Source of the DNA: Primula veris
Lineage: Eukaryota > Streptophyta > Magnoliopsida > Ericales > Primulaceae
Assembly: GCA_963682055.1 (NCBI GenBank)
Contig: OY821742.1
Coordinates: 11,005,752 to 11,069,751 of the forward strand
DNA length: 64,000 nucleotides
Direction: 5' to 3'
Shown: positions 1 through 10,465 of the stretch, in pieces
Numbering within the stretch: the stretch's first letter is position 1
Layout: the number at the start of each line of letters is the position of its first letter
Made by a program: the position numbers and the translations under genes
Notes under the pieces: generated by a model
The model's input: only the letters and a program-made list of their open reading frames with translations
What the model was told of the DNA's origin: nothing
Database searches by the model: none

Positions 1-2
1 TA

Positions 3-248
3 AGAGAATTGTTAGCTAACGGTGTGGTGTCCTTAGATTTTGTGAGATCTAAAGACAATATAGCGGATCCATTTACAAAAGGCTTGACTCAGGTAGGAGT
101 TGAAGTTTCATCGAGGGGAATGGGGTTGAAGCCCATTAAACTGGAAACCTCCTCAGAGGCAACCCAACCCGAACTGGATTCTCCAGCGTCGGGTTCAACG
201 GGAAAACCGAACTGTGGGGGTGACCGAACAAAGCACTCGGGAACTTAA
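3..248 (+). CDS. Copia family 1 polyprotein, RNase H C-terminus (partial)
   Basis: This is the last ~81 codons of a Ty1/Copia polyprotein that enters the window from the left; the reading frame is open from base 3 to the TAA at 246-248. Seen: the run [20 protein letters not shown], the usual C-terminal signature of Copia RNase H (residues ending ADPFTKGL), followed by a tail rich in S, P and T. RNase H degrades the RNA strand during reverse transcription in the virus-like particle. The same segment occurs in the minus-strand element at 6001-13988 ([13 protein letters not shown]), so both belong to one family. The tail runs about 30 residues past the point where the other copy stops. The upstream domains lie outside the window, so I cannot tell whether this copy is intact. 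Confidence 0.85.
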   Translation, partial: RELLANGVVSLDFVRSKDNIADPFTKGLTQVGVEVSSRGMGLKPIKLETSSEATQPELDSPASGSTGKPNCGGDRTKHSGT

Positions 249-725
249 GTTCCCAGCCCATTTCTAGGATGAAAGAGTGATAGACCTAGACCATCTTAAG
301 GGTGAGCATGAGGCTCTTAATGAAAACAAGTATCTCGAAGATCGAGAGGGGTGAGTCAGGACACCCTTGACTTGAAATCACCTATGACGAGTGTGTATGG
401 CCGATACTATGTGATGAGCCATGGGCTAAATCACTAGAGCACTCGGTTGAACTTTGCCAAGGCAGTCCACGGCCAAATATGGACAACAACCAAAGGGCTT
501 AGTAAGTGGTGTAGAGGGGACACTGTGTGCGCATTACCCTGGTATGCACAAACGCTAAAGGGTTCAAGGCTTAAAGGCTACCCAATAGTAGCATATCAGA
601 TTTTACGTCACTACGGCAGGTTCAAGGCGCGCGCTACCTGTCCTTATGCAGTGAACTCTTGCGGTTTTCTCTCGTATGCATTTAGGAGCATTTTATTTTC
701 AGCCAATTGCATTCATGTGGGGGAT
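249..725 (+). other. 3' untranslated internal region of Copia family 1, ending in the polypurine tract
   Basis: This is the non-coding stretch between the RNase H stop and the 3' LTR. It corresponds to the inverted stretch 7443-7999 of the minus-strand copy, for example the shared text around the cggccaaatatggacaac motif. The polypurine tract lies at about 714-724 (core tgtggggga), just before the LTR. It is the expected primer for plus-strand DNA synthesis. A 98-codon open frame at 447-743 has no recognisable domain and I do not call it a gene. Confidence 0.75.
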
Positions 726-1106
726 TGTTGGAAAAACATGTGAAAACATGGGTGTTTCCGAATGGTCACTGGACCAACTTCGAGTCATTATTTCGTGTAA
801 CAGCGCTGAGTTGTTTATACCGTAATCAACGTGGTTGAGTAGCCCGTGTGACGAGCTTCGTAACGGTATATCACATGACCTATTCGGAGAATGGGTGTGA
901 ATACAAAGTGGCTTCAAAGTTGGTACCTCGGAAGCTCAAATCTGGAAAAACGAAATGGTTAATGAGAAAAACCATTTAGTATAATCCCATATTGGAAGAT
1001 TAAGAGTTAATCTTACAATATATATACCATACCAACCCATGTAGTTATTAAACTAACATGTCCACATACACCTAAGAGTATTAGTGTGTACCACACACGC
1101 GCGCTC

Positions 1107-1363
1107 GCTCGTGTCTCGTGTCTCGGGTCTCGGGTCTCGGGCTCGGGCACGGGCACGGGCACGGGCACGGGCGTGGGCGTGGGCGTGGGCGTGGGCTTGG
1201 GCTTGGGCTTGGGCTTGGGCTTGGGCTTGGGCTTGGGCTTGGGCTTGGGCTTGGGATTTGGGATTTGGGATTTGGGATTTGGGATTTGGGATTTGGGGAA
1301 TGTCTCGGGTCTTGGGTCTTGGGTCTTGGGTCTTGGGTCTTGGGTCTTGGGTCTTGGGTCCAA
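1107..1363 (+). repeat. Compound G-rich microsatellite in the LTR (hexamers then heptamers)
   Basis: Blocks follow one another: CTCGGGT-type units, then GGGCAC, GGGCGT, about ten GGGCTT, about six GGGATTT, and about eight GGGTCTT units to the end. Nearly every unit starts with GGG, so the strand has dozens of G3 runs spaced 3-4 bases apart, a textbook G-quadruplex pattern. It sits about 180 bp upstream of the LTR TATA box, so it should be in U3. The low-complexity open frames across it in several frames are artefacts. Confidence 0.95.
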
Positions 1364-1539
1364 ACCCGAATAGGGAGTTTTGTATAAAATACAAAAGGAG
1401 TCCCTAGAGTTTCCAGCAAGAGAAACGTCAGCAATGAATGAGAGTAAATGCTGCGGTTTCAGAATTGATTGAGCGGATTCTGGGGGTGTAACTCCCAGAA
1501 TTAAAGACCAACATTTATGGTTGCGGTTTCAGTAGAGCC

Positions 1540-1547
1540 TATAAAAG
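1540..1547 (+). promoter_or_regulatory. TATA box of the Copia family 1 LTR
   Basis: tataaaag in a local context poorer in AT than the rest, followed at ~50-110 bp by a C/A-rich stretch typical of a transcript start. The matching positions in the minus-strand LTRs also hold TATA-like sequence (ctataaatag at 6741-6750 and tctataaaga at 13361-13370, read on the minus strand). This divides the LTR into U3 (726 to ~1570) and R/U5. Confidence 0.65.
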
Positions 1548-1952
1548 GCAGCCATCCCCCTCTCATTTCAGTACACCTTCATACACACAACTCACAGCAT
1601 AAGCATACACTTAGTGAGAGAGAACCGCACCACCAACAGCTCGACCTGTGGTTCGGTGCCGGTTTCCATACGAGCCACTCTGAGATAGAAGTTGTACCTT
1701 AGGAATAAAGTCCCGAAACGAGAAACCTTTAAAGGTGGTTCGGGAAATATTGTTTAAGGGAAACTGCTCAGCAGTTGCCTCTTCTTTTAATTTCTGTTAT
1801 TTACTTTTCAGTCCTTTATTATTCTGTCCATTTAATTTCAGTACTGTTTCCTTTTTGTATTTACTTTCCAGTACCTTTAGTTTCTGTAATTTACATTTCA
1901 GTCTTTCCTATTCTGTAATTTACTTTCCTGTAATTTAATTTCCAGTTTTTAC

Positions 1953-2245
1953 ATAACAGTCCGGGCAGTTTATTTAATAACAGTCCGGGCAGTTTTTTAT
2001 TCGTTAAAACCAGTCCAGTTTGTTTTATTTACAAAACCAGTCCGGCAGTTTTTTATTTGTTAAAACCAGTCCGGCAGTTTGTTTAAAACCAGTCCGGCAG
2101 TTTTTTTTTTTGTTAAAACAGTCCGGCAGTTTGTTTAAAACAGTCCGGCAGTTTCTTTTTCTTGTTAAAACAGTCCGGCAGTTTGTTTTATTTACAAAAC
2201 AGTCCGGCAGTTTTTATTTGTTGAAACCAGTCCAGCAGTTTAATT
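1953..2245 (+). repeat. About eleven imperfect tandem copies of a CAGTCCGGCAGTTT unit in R/U5
   Basis: The core cagtccggcagttt recurs every ~20-30 bp, separated by T-rich spacers (tttatttgtt, tttgttt). The minus-strand LTRs carry only two copies of the same core (for example near 6202-6245), so the run expanded in this copy or lineage. Some units carry small changes (cagtccgggcagttt, cagtccagcagttt). Confidence 0.85.
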
Positions 2246-2404
2246 TAATTCTGTACGAGTCAGGAATTGTAATTCATATTCCAATTGTGAGAAATAAAGT
2301 GTTATTTCCATTGCGTTCCTGTCTTTTATATTATTGTCCTTTTCTTTATCGTATTCGAAATAGTACCAAAAACCAACACGTTTCACAAATAAATTAATAG
2401 TCTA

Positions 2405-3258
2405 CAGTTAAACCTCGATAAATGAATGCTTTTGGGACCAGCAAAAAATATTCGTTTAGTGAGTTTATTTACTTATCGATAAATGAATATATTATTCATT
2501 TATCGATAAATGAATTTTTATTCATTTAGATAGTATTTTTACATTTTTATTTTTTCGTATGATTATTTATTTTACATGTACAAATACGTATATAGACTAT
2601 GTACATGCATCATGTACTTATAAGATTCTATGTATGGAATACTTAGAGTCTAAATACATGCAACATATACTAATAATAATATTCTATGTATGGAATACTT
2701 AGAGACTAAGACAATGTAACTAACCTACCTACAAACTAATATATATATTTTTCTAGAGTCTTGGTTTGGTAAATAATTCATTCTAATCTTTCTTAATATT
2801 CAGTCTGATGGCTTCCGATCACCAGTCAAAACCAAATGTGTCATCAAAAGAAGCCTTTCAAGCAGTAATCACCCTACGAAACTATTTGCTACATCATGAG
2901 CAGAATATTCCAGAAGTTGTGTTTGCACTAGAAAAAGTCGCAGATGTGATGCATTTTGGTGGAAGGAAAAAACAAACAACTTTAGATGCTTTTTTTGTGA
3001 AGAAATGACTTCTTGTATGAACATTGTTGATTGGAAGAAATATTTTTGTTTTTAGGATAAATATATATATATCTTATGAATTTTAATGATTATTCATTTA
3101 TATTTACATGGGGTCTTTAAGGATTCAAAAAAAATTATTCGTTAATGCATTTAGCGAGGTTATTCATTTAGCCCATTTGCCCAAGTCGGGACCGGAGAAA
3201 ATTATTCATTTGGCGAGATTATTCGTTTATCGGACATTCATTTATCGAGGTTTAACTG
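2405..3258 (+). mobile_element. Pogo-like (Lemi1/Emigrant type) DNA transposon, 854 bp, non-autonomous
   Basis: Terminal inverted repeats CAGTTAAACCTCGATAAATG (2405) and its complement (ending 3258) are flanked by TA on both sides (2403-2404 and 3259-3260), the TA target duplication of the Tc1/mariner/pogo superfamily. The terminus resembles the CAGTAAAACCTCTATAAATT-type ends known for plant Lemi1/Emigrant elements. Further internal inverted runs of attcatttatcga lie near both ends. The only coding remnant is at 2808-3008; the DNA-binding and DDE domains are missing, so it cannot move by itself. Confidence 0.85.
2808..3008 (+). pseudogene. C-terminal 66 residues of a pogo/Tigger-like transposase
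   Basis: The open frame lies inside the pogo-like element, in the position where the end of the transposase is expected. It contains SSKEAFQAVITLRNYLLHHE, a helical region seen near the end of plant Tigger/CENP-B-like transposases, and ends with KKQTTLDAFFVKK. The tail QTTLDAFF fits the PCNA-interacting (PIP) box pattern Q-x-x-L-x-x-F-F; a PCNA-binding motif is known in the C-terminus of Drosophila pogo transposase. The second pogo-like element of this window (34272-34437) has a similar segment, SCQEALSIVDKFELFWL. I infer a deletion derivative rather than a complete small gene; the ATG may not be a real start. Confidence 0.65.
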
Positions 3259-3538
3259 TATTAAAGAGTTCGTCTCTAAGATTTTGAAACCGTTTTCAGT
3301 ATATGCCAACTAACCTTATATCATTGTTTTTTCTCTATAATGCTTGTGATAGAGCATTTGTAATCCCTAATTTTTTCCATCATATGCAATGTGATGTGAG
3401 AACACAAAATAAACAAAATGTATATAAGTTAGTAAAATAAACGACACATAATTTTGATAATTTTCACAATAGCATTAAGCACGGCCAAACAAACTAAAAA
3501 GGATACCGATCGGAGTTCTATAACGTGATTCATAATAT

Positions 3539-4497
3539 GTTGGTTTCCGTATACGAAATAACAATTAATAATAAATAAAGGACTAAACAGTAATTAAATA
3601 AAACCAGTGTAATTTTTATTAATTTCCAAATGAAATACAATAAACTGATTACAACATGTAGGTACTGAATCGTAAATAAAGCAAACGTTATCAGATTATT
3701 ATTAATTAATAATCTGATATACTGATTTGCAATTAAAAGAAACTGCCGGACTAGAAAGTAAAACTTAACAGCCGGACTGTTCTGTTATGAATTGAAAATA
3801 CAGGACTGAATTGAAACTATATTAATTACAGAATTAAATTACAGAAATGTAATTACAGCAATAAAACAGAACTTTAAACTAATTACAGAATAGTACAAAC
3901 AGAATATAAAAGCTACAGCTAAGGACAGAATATTAAAAAACTGAAATTTAAATACTGAATTGGGAAAAACAGAATGTAAAAGACAGAATTTAAGTGCGGG
4001 AAATAAACGGACAGAATGTAAAAAATTAAACGGACGAGGCTACTGTTAACAGTATGCCCTTAACCGATATTCTCCCAACCACCTTAAGGTTTCTGGTTGC
4101 GTTGGCGCTTCGATCCCAAGGTACAACGTCTCTCGGAAGACTCGCCGGAAACTGACGACGAGTCTAAGTCGAGCTTTTAGTGGGTGGTTCTCACTGGTTT
4201 CTAAGTGCTATGAAAAAAATATGCACCTTTTAGAGAGAAGATGGACTGATTTTTAAATGTATGAAATGTGAAGGGATGGCTGCCTCTTTATAGAGGATTC
4301 TGAAACCGCAGAATTAAATGTGGTCATTAACTTCTGGGAGTTACATCCCCAGAATCCGCCTCCAATCACTGCTGAAGTTTCAAACCTTTTGGAACTCTAG
4401 GGACTGCTCTTGCAAATATGCAAAAGTCCCTTTTCAGATTTAGTACAAGACCCAAGACCCAAGACCCGAGACATTCCCCAAATCCCAAATCCCAAAT
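3539..4497 (-). mobile_element. Truncated LTR of Copia family 1 (minus strand)
   Basis: Begins TGTTGGTTTCCGTATACG and matches the LTR at 6001 base for base over long stretches, with small differences. It stops abruptly at 4497 within the C-rich (minus-strand G-rich) tandem array, where the sequence continues straight into an unrelated hAT transposase fragment. No internal retrotransposon region adjoins it, so it is a solo or deleted LTR. The break in the array suggests the repeats acted as a breakpoint. Confidence 0.85.
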
Positions 4498-5160
4498 AGA
4501 TCATTATAACATGTGAATGTTATTTTGCTACTGCCACATGAGCTAATTGAAGTTGGTGAGCAGAACAATGAGTGTTATGTGTATGCACACTCATTCTCTT
4601 TCAAAATAACAACAATTAATTCATTATATTACCGTAAATATTGATAGCTCCGTCATATTTTTGCACACACAGCCTAAAAATAATTAAACTATGTTTAGAA
4701 AGAAGTCATCTAAAGTTTTTTAAATAGGCCCTGTCGTGGTGCTCTAAACATTTTTAAGACTCAAAAAACTTTCTAACACATTCTTTCTTATCTATAAATT
4801 TTAAAATAACAATCATTGTTCTTGTGTGGACATATCACGAGCTTCATTAATAAGAACATAAAATAACGCACCATCAAACTCTTTTATTATAAGATGAGTG
4901 GTTTCGTTAATAATAACTTTAATTATATCTTTTGAATTTGAAGAAAGGCTAATTTTAAATTTCATTTGGCTTTATCAAGAATAACTTTTTTGATCTCTTC
5001 GTTATTATCGGATTTTTTTGGGGTAATGTATCAATAAAAAGACCTATGTTATTAGAATCTTCATATTCGTCGTGCATACGGAATGGAAGACCATGATACG
5101 ATAAAAATCTAATACATTTTAATCGAAGATGCAAGTTGAAATATGTTATTAACTTTTTCC
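4498..5160 (-). pseudogene. Decayed hAT transposase fragment (DUF4371 / ZMYM1-like)
   Basis: Read on the minus strand in shifting frames, pieces follow the order of the DUF4371 domain of plant hAT-like transposases. They are an IKxxRFLSxHGLPFRMHDE-like piece near 5090-5060, a stretch giving NNEEIKKVILDKAK near 5000, ARDMSTQEQ at 4843-4817, a KKTLDDFFL segment near 4710, and SAHQLQLAHVAVAK near 4560-4510. Several frameshifts and stops (for example after KYD near 4650) show it is dead. Both ends are cut: the 3' part ends at the truncated LTR at 4497. hAT transposases are cut-and-paste DDE enzymes; the catalytic C-terminal part is absent. Confidence 0.7.
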
Positions 5161-5995
5161 TGAATTGTCATCTTATCAAAGTAGTTACGATATGGTGTTC
5201 TTTCTTATCCAAACCTTTACATTTTTCATAAAATTTAAAACGAGTGTGTTAGGATGGTTGGGAGAATCACATGTGACCGTAAGAAAAAGGTTTAGATCTG
5301 GTGACGGCGTGTGACAGAGAGTGGACACACAAATGGAATTTGGAAGTTTGAGAGTAGAGAGTGAGAGCAATCGAGTTTGCTTTCAACCACCTTGGTGGCT
5401 AAATGCAATTAAGATATGAAGTTACTAGTTTTGCTAAAATACATCCAATAGATTTTACATGTATTTAATTTCCCCCAAATGAAAAAGTTTATGGTATGAT
5501 GCACGAACATGAATTCGGGTGTACGACACGACATGACATGTCAAAACATTAAATTTAAAAAAACTCAAATATGACACAAGTTGGCCGGACATGCTACCAA
5601 ATTAATATAATAATTGTATTTTTCAGACAAGTATTATATTTTCTATTTAACCAAACAATAATAATTTGTTCATATATGTGAGAAAAGTTTTTTTTTATGT
5701 GAAGGTGTAGAATGATGACATAAATTCTATAATTGTCTTATTTTAATCCAACTAAACAGGTCAATTGACACTTTTTTGTTTAACCTACATTCTATAGAGA
5801 ACTTTAGATGTTTCTCATTTTTAAAATTTAACTCGCTTTTAGAAGTAGTAGTAATTATGATTTGATTTTTTTACCGTTTCCGACTCGCGTGTTTAAGTAG
5901 TTAACAAATAAATCATAAAAGACAAGCTGATAATTAAACTGTGGCAGACACACCGACTCTCCAAATATTCCGTTTCGAAGAGTCTGTGCCTAGTG
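5161..5995. other. AT-rich stretch with no supported gene
   Basis: A 61-codon minus-strand open frame at 5185-5370 has no motif I recognise. Around 5510-5600 there is a run of acgacacgacatgaca-like short repeats that could be part of a MITE, but I could not find a matching inverted end. The last five bases before 6001 (ATATG, 5996-6000) are the left target duplication of the Copia element that follows. Confidence 0.4.
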
Positions 5996-6000
5996 ATATG

Positions 6001-7442
6001 TGTTGGTTTCCGTATACGAAATAACAATTAACAATAATTAAAGGACTAAACAATAATTAAATAAAACCAGTGTAATCTTTATTAATTTCCAAATGGAATA
6101 CAATAAATTGATTACAACATGTAGGTACTGAAATGTAAATAAAATAAACGTTATCAGATTATTATCAATTAATAATCTGATGTACTATTTTGTAATTAAA
6201 AAAAACTGCCGGACTGGAAAGTAAAAACTTAACAGCCGGACTGTTCTGTTATGAATTGAAAATACAGGACTGAATTGAAACTATACTAATTACAGAATTA
6301 AATTACAGAAATGTAATTACAACAATAAAACAGAACTTTAAACTAATTACAGAATAGTACAAAACAGAATAAAAAGCTACAGCTAAGGACAGAATATTAA
6401 AAAACTGAAATTTAAATACTGAATTGGAAAAGCAGAATGGAAAAGACAGAATTTAAGTGCGGAAAATAAATGGACAGAATGTAAAAAACAATCGACGAGA
6501 CTACTGTTAACAGTATGCCCTTAACCGATATTCGCCCAACCACCTTAAGGTTTCTGGCTGCGTTGACGCTTCGATCCCAAGGTACAACGTCTCTCGGAAG
6601 ACTCGCCGGAAACTTGCGACGAGTCTAAGTCGAGCTGTTGGTGGGTGATTCTCTCTGGTTCTAAATGCTATGAAAAAATATGCTGTTTTAGAGATAAGGT
6701 AGACTGATTTCGAATGTATGAAATGTGAAGGGATGGCTGCCTATTTATAGAGGATTCTGAAACTGCAGAATTAAATGTGGTCATTAACTTCTGGGAGTTA
6801 CATCCCCAGAATCCGCCTCCAATCACTGCTGAAGTTTCAAACCTTTTGGAACTCTAGGGACTGCTCTTGCAAATATGCAAAAGTCCCTTTTCAGATTTAG
6901 TACAAGACCCAAGACCCAAGACCCGAGACATTCCCCAAATCCCAAATCCCAAATCTCGCATCCCGCATCCCACGGCCCGCGGTCCGCGGCCCACGGCCCG
7001 TGACCCGAGGCCCGAGTCCCGAGTCCCGAGACCCAAGCGAGCGGGCGCGTGTGTGGTACACACTAACCCACTCATGGGTATGTGGACTTTATTAGTTTAC
7101 CAACTACATAGGATGGACTTGTATATATAGAGTGAAAATCAACCTTGATTTTCCAATGTGGGATAACCCTCATGGTTTATTCCCACTCTCTACTTCATTT
7201 TGCAGATTTCGGTTTTTCCCTCTTTCGAGTACCAACCTTCGAGTCCAATTATCATTCACACCCTTCCTTTGAATGGGTCATGCGATATACCGTTGCGAAG
7301 CTCGTCACCCGAGCTACTCAAACGCATTGAGTATGGCCTCAGAAAAACTGAGGAGTCGCATTGAAAATTGACTCAAAGATGGTCCCTGACCACTTGGAAC
7401 AAACATGTTTAAAAACCATGTTTTTCCAATATTTTTCCAACA
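6001..7442 (-). repeat. 3' LTR of the complete Copia family 1 element
   Basis: TGTTGG at 6001 and CCAACA ending at 7442. The G-rich array (minus-strand sense) spans about 6904-7040 and is roughly twice as long as in the 5' LTR. Its units have a different composition (ggcccgcggtccgcggccca, cgagtcccgagtc). The polypurine tract on the minus strand is atgtggggga (about 7443-7453), matching the plus-strand family member. Confidence 0.9.
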
Positions 7443-7454
7443 ATCCCCCACATG

Positions 7455-7999
7455 AATGCAATTGGCTCGAAAGCCCATGTCCTAAATGCAAATCAAGAAA
7501 ACCGCAAAAGTTCACTGCCTAAGGTCAGGTAGCGCGCGCCTTGAACCTGCCGTAGCGGAGTACCACCCAGAATACTGCTATTAGGTAGCTGTAAAGCTTT
7601 GAACCATCAAGCTTTGTGTATCCCAGAATGGCACCCGCACAGTGCCCTCTCTACCCACGTACTAGGCCCTTTAGTTGTTGTCCATATTTGGCCTGAACTG
7701 CCTTGGCAACTTCAACTCAGTGCTCTAGTGAATTAGCCCAAGCTCATCACATGGTACCGGCCTTACACACTAGTTATAGGTGTTCCAAGTCGAAAGTGTC
7801 CTGACTCACTTTACTCGACCGTCGAGTTACTTGGATCATTAAGAGCCTCAAGCTCACCCTTACAATGGTACAGGTCTATCACTCTGTCATCGCGGAAATG
7901 GGCTGGGAACTCCAGGTTCCTGAGTGCTTTGTTCGGTTGCCCCCACAGTTCAGTTTCCCTTTGAACCTATCATGAATGATTCCGTTTAGGTTGGGTTGC
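7455..7999 (-). other. 3' untranslated internal region of Copia family 1
   Basis: This is the non-coding sequence between the RNase H stop and the polypurine tract. It is homologous in inverted orientation to 249-713. I see no further domain or open frame in it. Confidence 0.7.
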
Positions 8000-8749
8000 C
8001 TATGGGGGGGCCACCAATTTAATGGGCTTTAATCCCATTCCGTTCGATGACGTCTCGACTCCCACTTGAGTCAAGCCTTTTGTTAATGGATCCGCTATGT
8101 TTTCCTTTGATCTCACAAAATCTAAGGATACCACACCATTGGATAACAATTCCCTTATGGATTTATGTCTCCGACGTATATGTCGAGACTTTCCATTATA
8201 CATATGATCCTGAGCCCGCGCAATAGCTGATTGACTATCGCAATGCATGCTTATTGCGGGAACAGGTTTCGGCCACATTGGAATTCCTTCCAATAGACTT
8301 CTCAGCCAGTCTGCCTCTTCGGTTGCTAAGTCCAACGCTATGAATTCTGATTCCATAGTTGACCTTGCAATACATGTCTGTTTGGAGGATCTCCAAGACA
8401 CAGCAGCTCCTCCCATTATAAACACATATCCACTCGTGGATCTTGTGCTATTGGAGTCTGATATCCAGTTGGCATCTGAATACCCTTCTAGTACCGCTGG
8501 ATATCTGGTATAGTGCAGCCTGTAATCGGCTGAAAACCTCATATACCTGAGAAGTTTCATTATGGCCTTCCAGTGTTCCTCATTTGGATTACTGGTGTAC
8601 CTGCTCAGTCTACTCACTGAGTTTACTATGTCTGGTCTAGTGCAATTCATTATATACATGAGACTGCCTATGACTCGAGAGAACTCCAATTGATTCACAC
8701 TTTTACCGAAATTCTTTTTCAGGTTACAGTTGAACTCAATTGGGGTTCT
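8000..8749 (-). pseudogene. Copia family 1 pol: RT C-terminus and RNase H segment
   Basis: The segment reads in the same frame as the upstream RT block but is separated from it by a TGA at 8750-8752. Seen: the RT connection ([19 protein letters not shown]), then RNase H with [23 protein letters not shown], the acidic EFIAL segment, [10 protein letters not shown] and the end [12 protein letters not shown]. These residues cover the conserved RNase H acidic positions (D of SDANW, E of MESEF, D of CDSQSA). Only this segment's frame is open; the ATG-like start at 8698 is an artefact of the upstream stop. Confidence 0.9.
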
Positions 8750-8752
8750 TCA

Positions 8753-9160
8753 CATAGCTTTACTGTCCTTGTCAAACTTGTCTAAAACTTGTTTAACATA
8801 GTGACTTTGGGACAAGACATACCCTTCTGATGTTTTGGTAATCTTCATACCAAGTATTACATCAGCTATACCCAGGTCCTTCATATCGAAGTGTTGTGAT
8901 AACATTTTCTTTGTGGAGCTGATTCTATCATTACTCCCAATTATGATCATGTCATCCACATAGAGACAGACTACAACACAGTCTCTTCCACTTCCTTTAG
9001 AGTAGACACATTTATCACACTCATTAATGTGAAAACCGTTTGATAGCATAATTCTATCAAACTTCTCGTGCCATTGCTTTGGCGCTTGTTTGAGTCCATA
9101 TAGAGACTTTACAAGTTTGCACACTTGGTGCTCTTTACCAGGAACTACAAACCCTTCCGG
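8753..9160 (-). pseudogene. Copia family 1 pol: RT catalytic segment
   Basis: Carries VCKLVKSLYGLKQAPKQWHE and the catalytic CLYVDDMIIIGS (YVDD box) of Copia reverse transcriptase, then KDLGIADVILGMKI. It lies between two in-frame stops (TAA at 9161-9163 before it, TGA at 8750-8752 after it) and keeps the frame on both sides, so each break is a single base substitution, not an indel. Both stops fit C-to-T changes on the coding strand (for example CAA or CGA codons). Confidence 0.9.
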
Positions 9161-9163
9161 TTA

Positions 9164-10462
9164 TTCCATGTAAATCTCTTCTTCCAGTTCTCCATTCAGA
9201 AATGCCGTCTTTACATCCATTTGATGTATTTCCATATCAAACAAAGCTGCGAGAGCAATGACGATTCGGATAGACGTTTTCCTGGAGACAGGAGCATAAG
9301 TGTCAAAATAATCGACACCTTCCGTTTGCCTGAAGCCTTTCACTACAAGTCTCGCCTTGTATTTCTCAATCGTGCCGTCAACCTTTAACTTCCTCTTGAA
9401 GATCCACTTGTGACCTAGGGGCTTGCATCCTTTCGGAAGATCCACTAGTTCCCAAGTGTGGTTTTGCATGATTGATTCAATTTCATTTTGAATAGCTTCT
9501 TCCCAATATTGGGAATCCGGTGTTGACATAGCTTGTTTATATGTCACCGGTTCACCTTCAATCATGAAGGTTAGGAAATTAGGTCCAAAGGAAGTTTCCT
9601 TCCTTGCCCTTTTGCTGCGTCGAGGCTCTTCCTCTGTCGGTTCACTTGCCCCCACATTTCCTTCACTGTTCAACTCTTCAGTTGCTACAGATGTAGGTAA
9701 TTTCCGGGGAAAGATATCCTCAAATAAAGAAGCCTCTCGGCTTTCCATATATGTATCTACGTGCACATCGGGATTGTCCGACTTGTGCACGAGAAACCGA
9801 TATGCACTACTATTCTGTGCATATCCGATGAACACACAGTCCACCGTCTTAGGACCAATTCTCATCCTCCTAGGAGTGGGAACTAGGACCTTTGCGAGAC
9901 AACCCCAAACCCGCAGGTTCTTATAACTGGGTTGATGACCTTTCCATAATTCATATGGAGTCTTTTCTCGCTTCTTATGTGGTAACTTGTTTAAAACATA
10001 GTTAGCAGAAAGTATCGCTTCCCCCCACATGTTCTGGGGTAACCCAGAACTGATTAGCATAGCATTCATCATTTCCTTTAGCGTTCTATTTTTACGCTCA
10101 GCAACCCCATTTTGCTCGGGAGTGTAAGGGGCTGTGGTTTGATGTATAATGCCGCTTTCAGCGCATATCTGTTCAAACGGTGATTCATATTCACCGCCTC
10201 TATCACTTCTCAATGTTTTAATTTTCTTATTGAGTTGATTTTCAACTTCGGTCTTATAAAGAGCGAATTTCTCAACTGCTTCGTCTTTACTTCTCATTAA
10301 GTAAACGTAACAGTATCTAGTACAATCATCTATAAAGGTGATAAAGTACTTTTTCCCTCCTCGCGTTTGTATAAACTTTAAGTCACATACATCCGTGTGT
10401 ATTAGACCGAGAGGCTCTCTTTCTCGTTCAACATGTTGAAACGATGATTTCATTAATTTTGC
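9164..10462 (-). pseudogene. Copia family 1 pol: integrase core and RT N-terminus
   Basis: Integrase signatures: [19 protein letters not shown] (first Asp region), [10 protein letters not shown] (second Asp) and [18 protein letters not shown] (catalytic Glu), so the D,D35E set is present. Next come the GKG-type C-terminal part ([19 protein letters not shown]), a hydrophilic linker, and the start of RT ([48 protein letters not shown]). Translation would stop at 9161. Upstream, TAA at 10463-10465 separates it from the protease block in the same frame. Confidence 0.95.
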
Positions 10463-10465
10463 TTA

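Larger units (their letters stand above)
726..2378 (+). mobile_element. 3' LTR of Copia family 1, plus-strand copy (1653 bp)
   Basis: Begins TGTTGG right after the polypurine tract and ends CCAACA, the inverted TG/CA termini expected of an LTR. It aligns in reverse with the LTRs at 3539-4497, 6001-7442 and 12620-13988. It is longer than those (1442 and 1369 bp) because of two local expansions: the G-rich array at 1107-1363 and the short repeats at 1953-2245. A TATA box lies at 1540. The 5' half of the element is outside the window, so no target duplication can be checked. Confidence 0.85.

Noticed and set aside
1255..1300. GGGATTT repeats as an interstitial telomere
   Set aside because: The plant telomere unit is TTTAGGG; here the unit is TTTGGGA and it grades into GGGCTT and GGGTCTT units inside an LTR.
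1013..1434. Overlapping open frames of 90-117 codons on both strands with PKTQDPRPK-, GLGLGL- and AWAWAW-like repeats
   Set aside because: They are translations of the G-rich microsatellite in the LTR, open in nearly all frames because the units are 6-7 bp long and lack stop codons.
1953..2245. Regularly spaced repeats as a CRISPR array
   Set aside because: The spacers are simple T-rich sequence of variable length, the repeats lie in an LTR, and the genome is a plant.
5185..5370. 61-codon minus-strand frame as a small gene
   Set aside because: No motif, start context or neighbouring gene structure supports it; it adjoins transposon debris.
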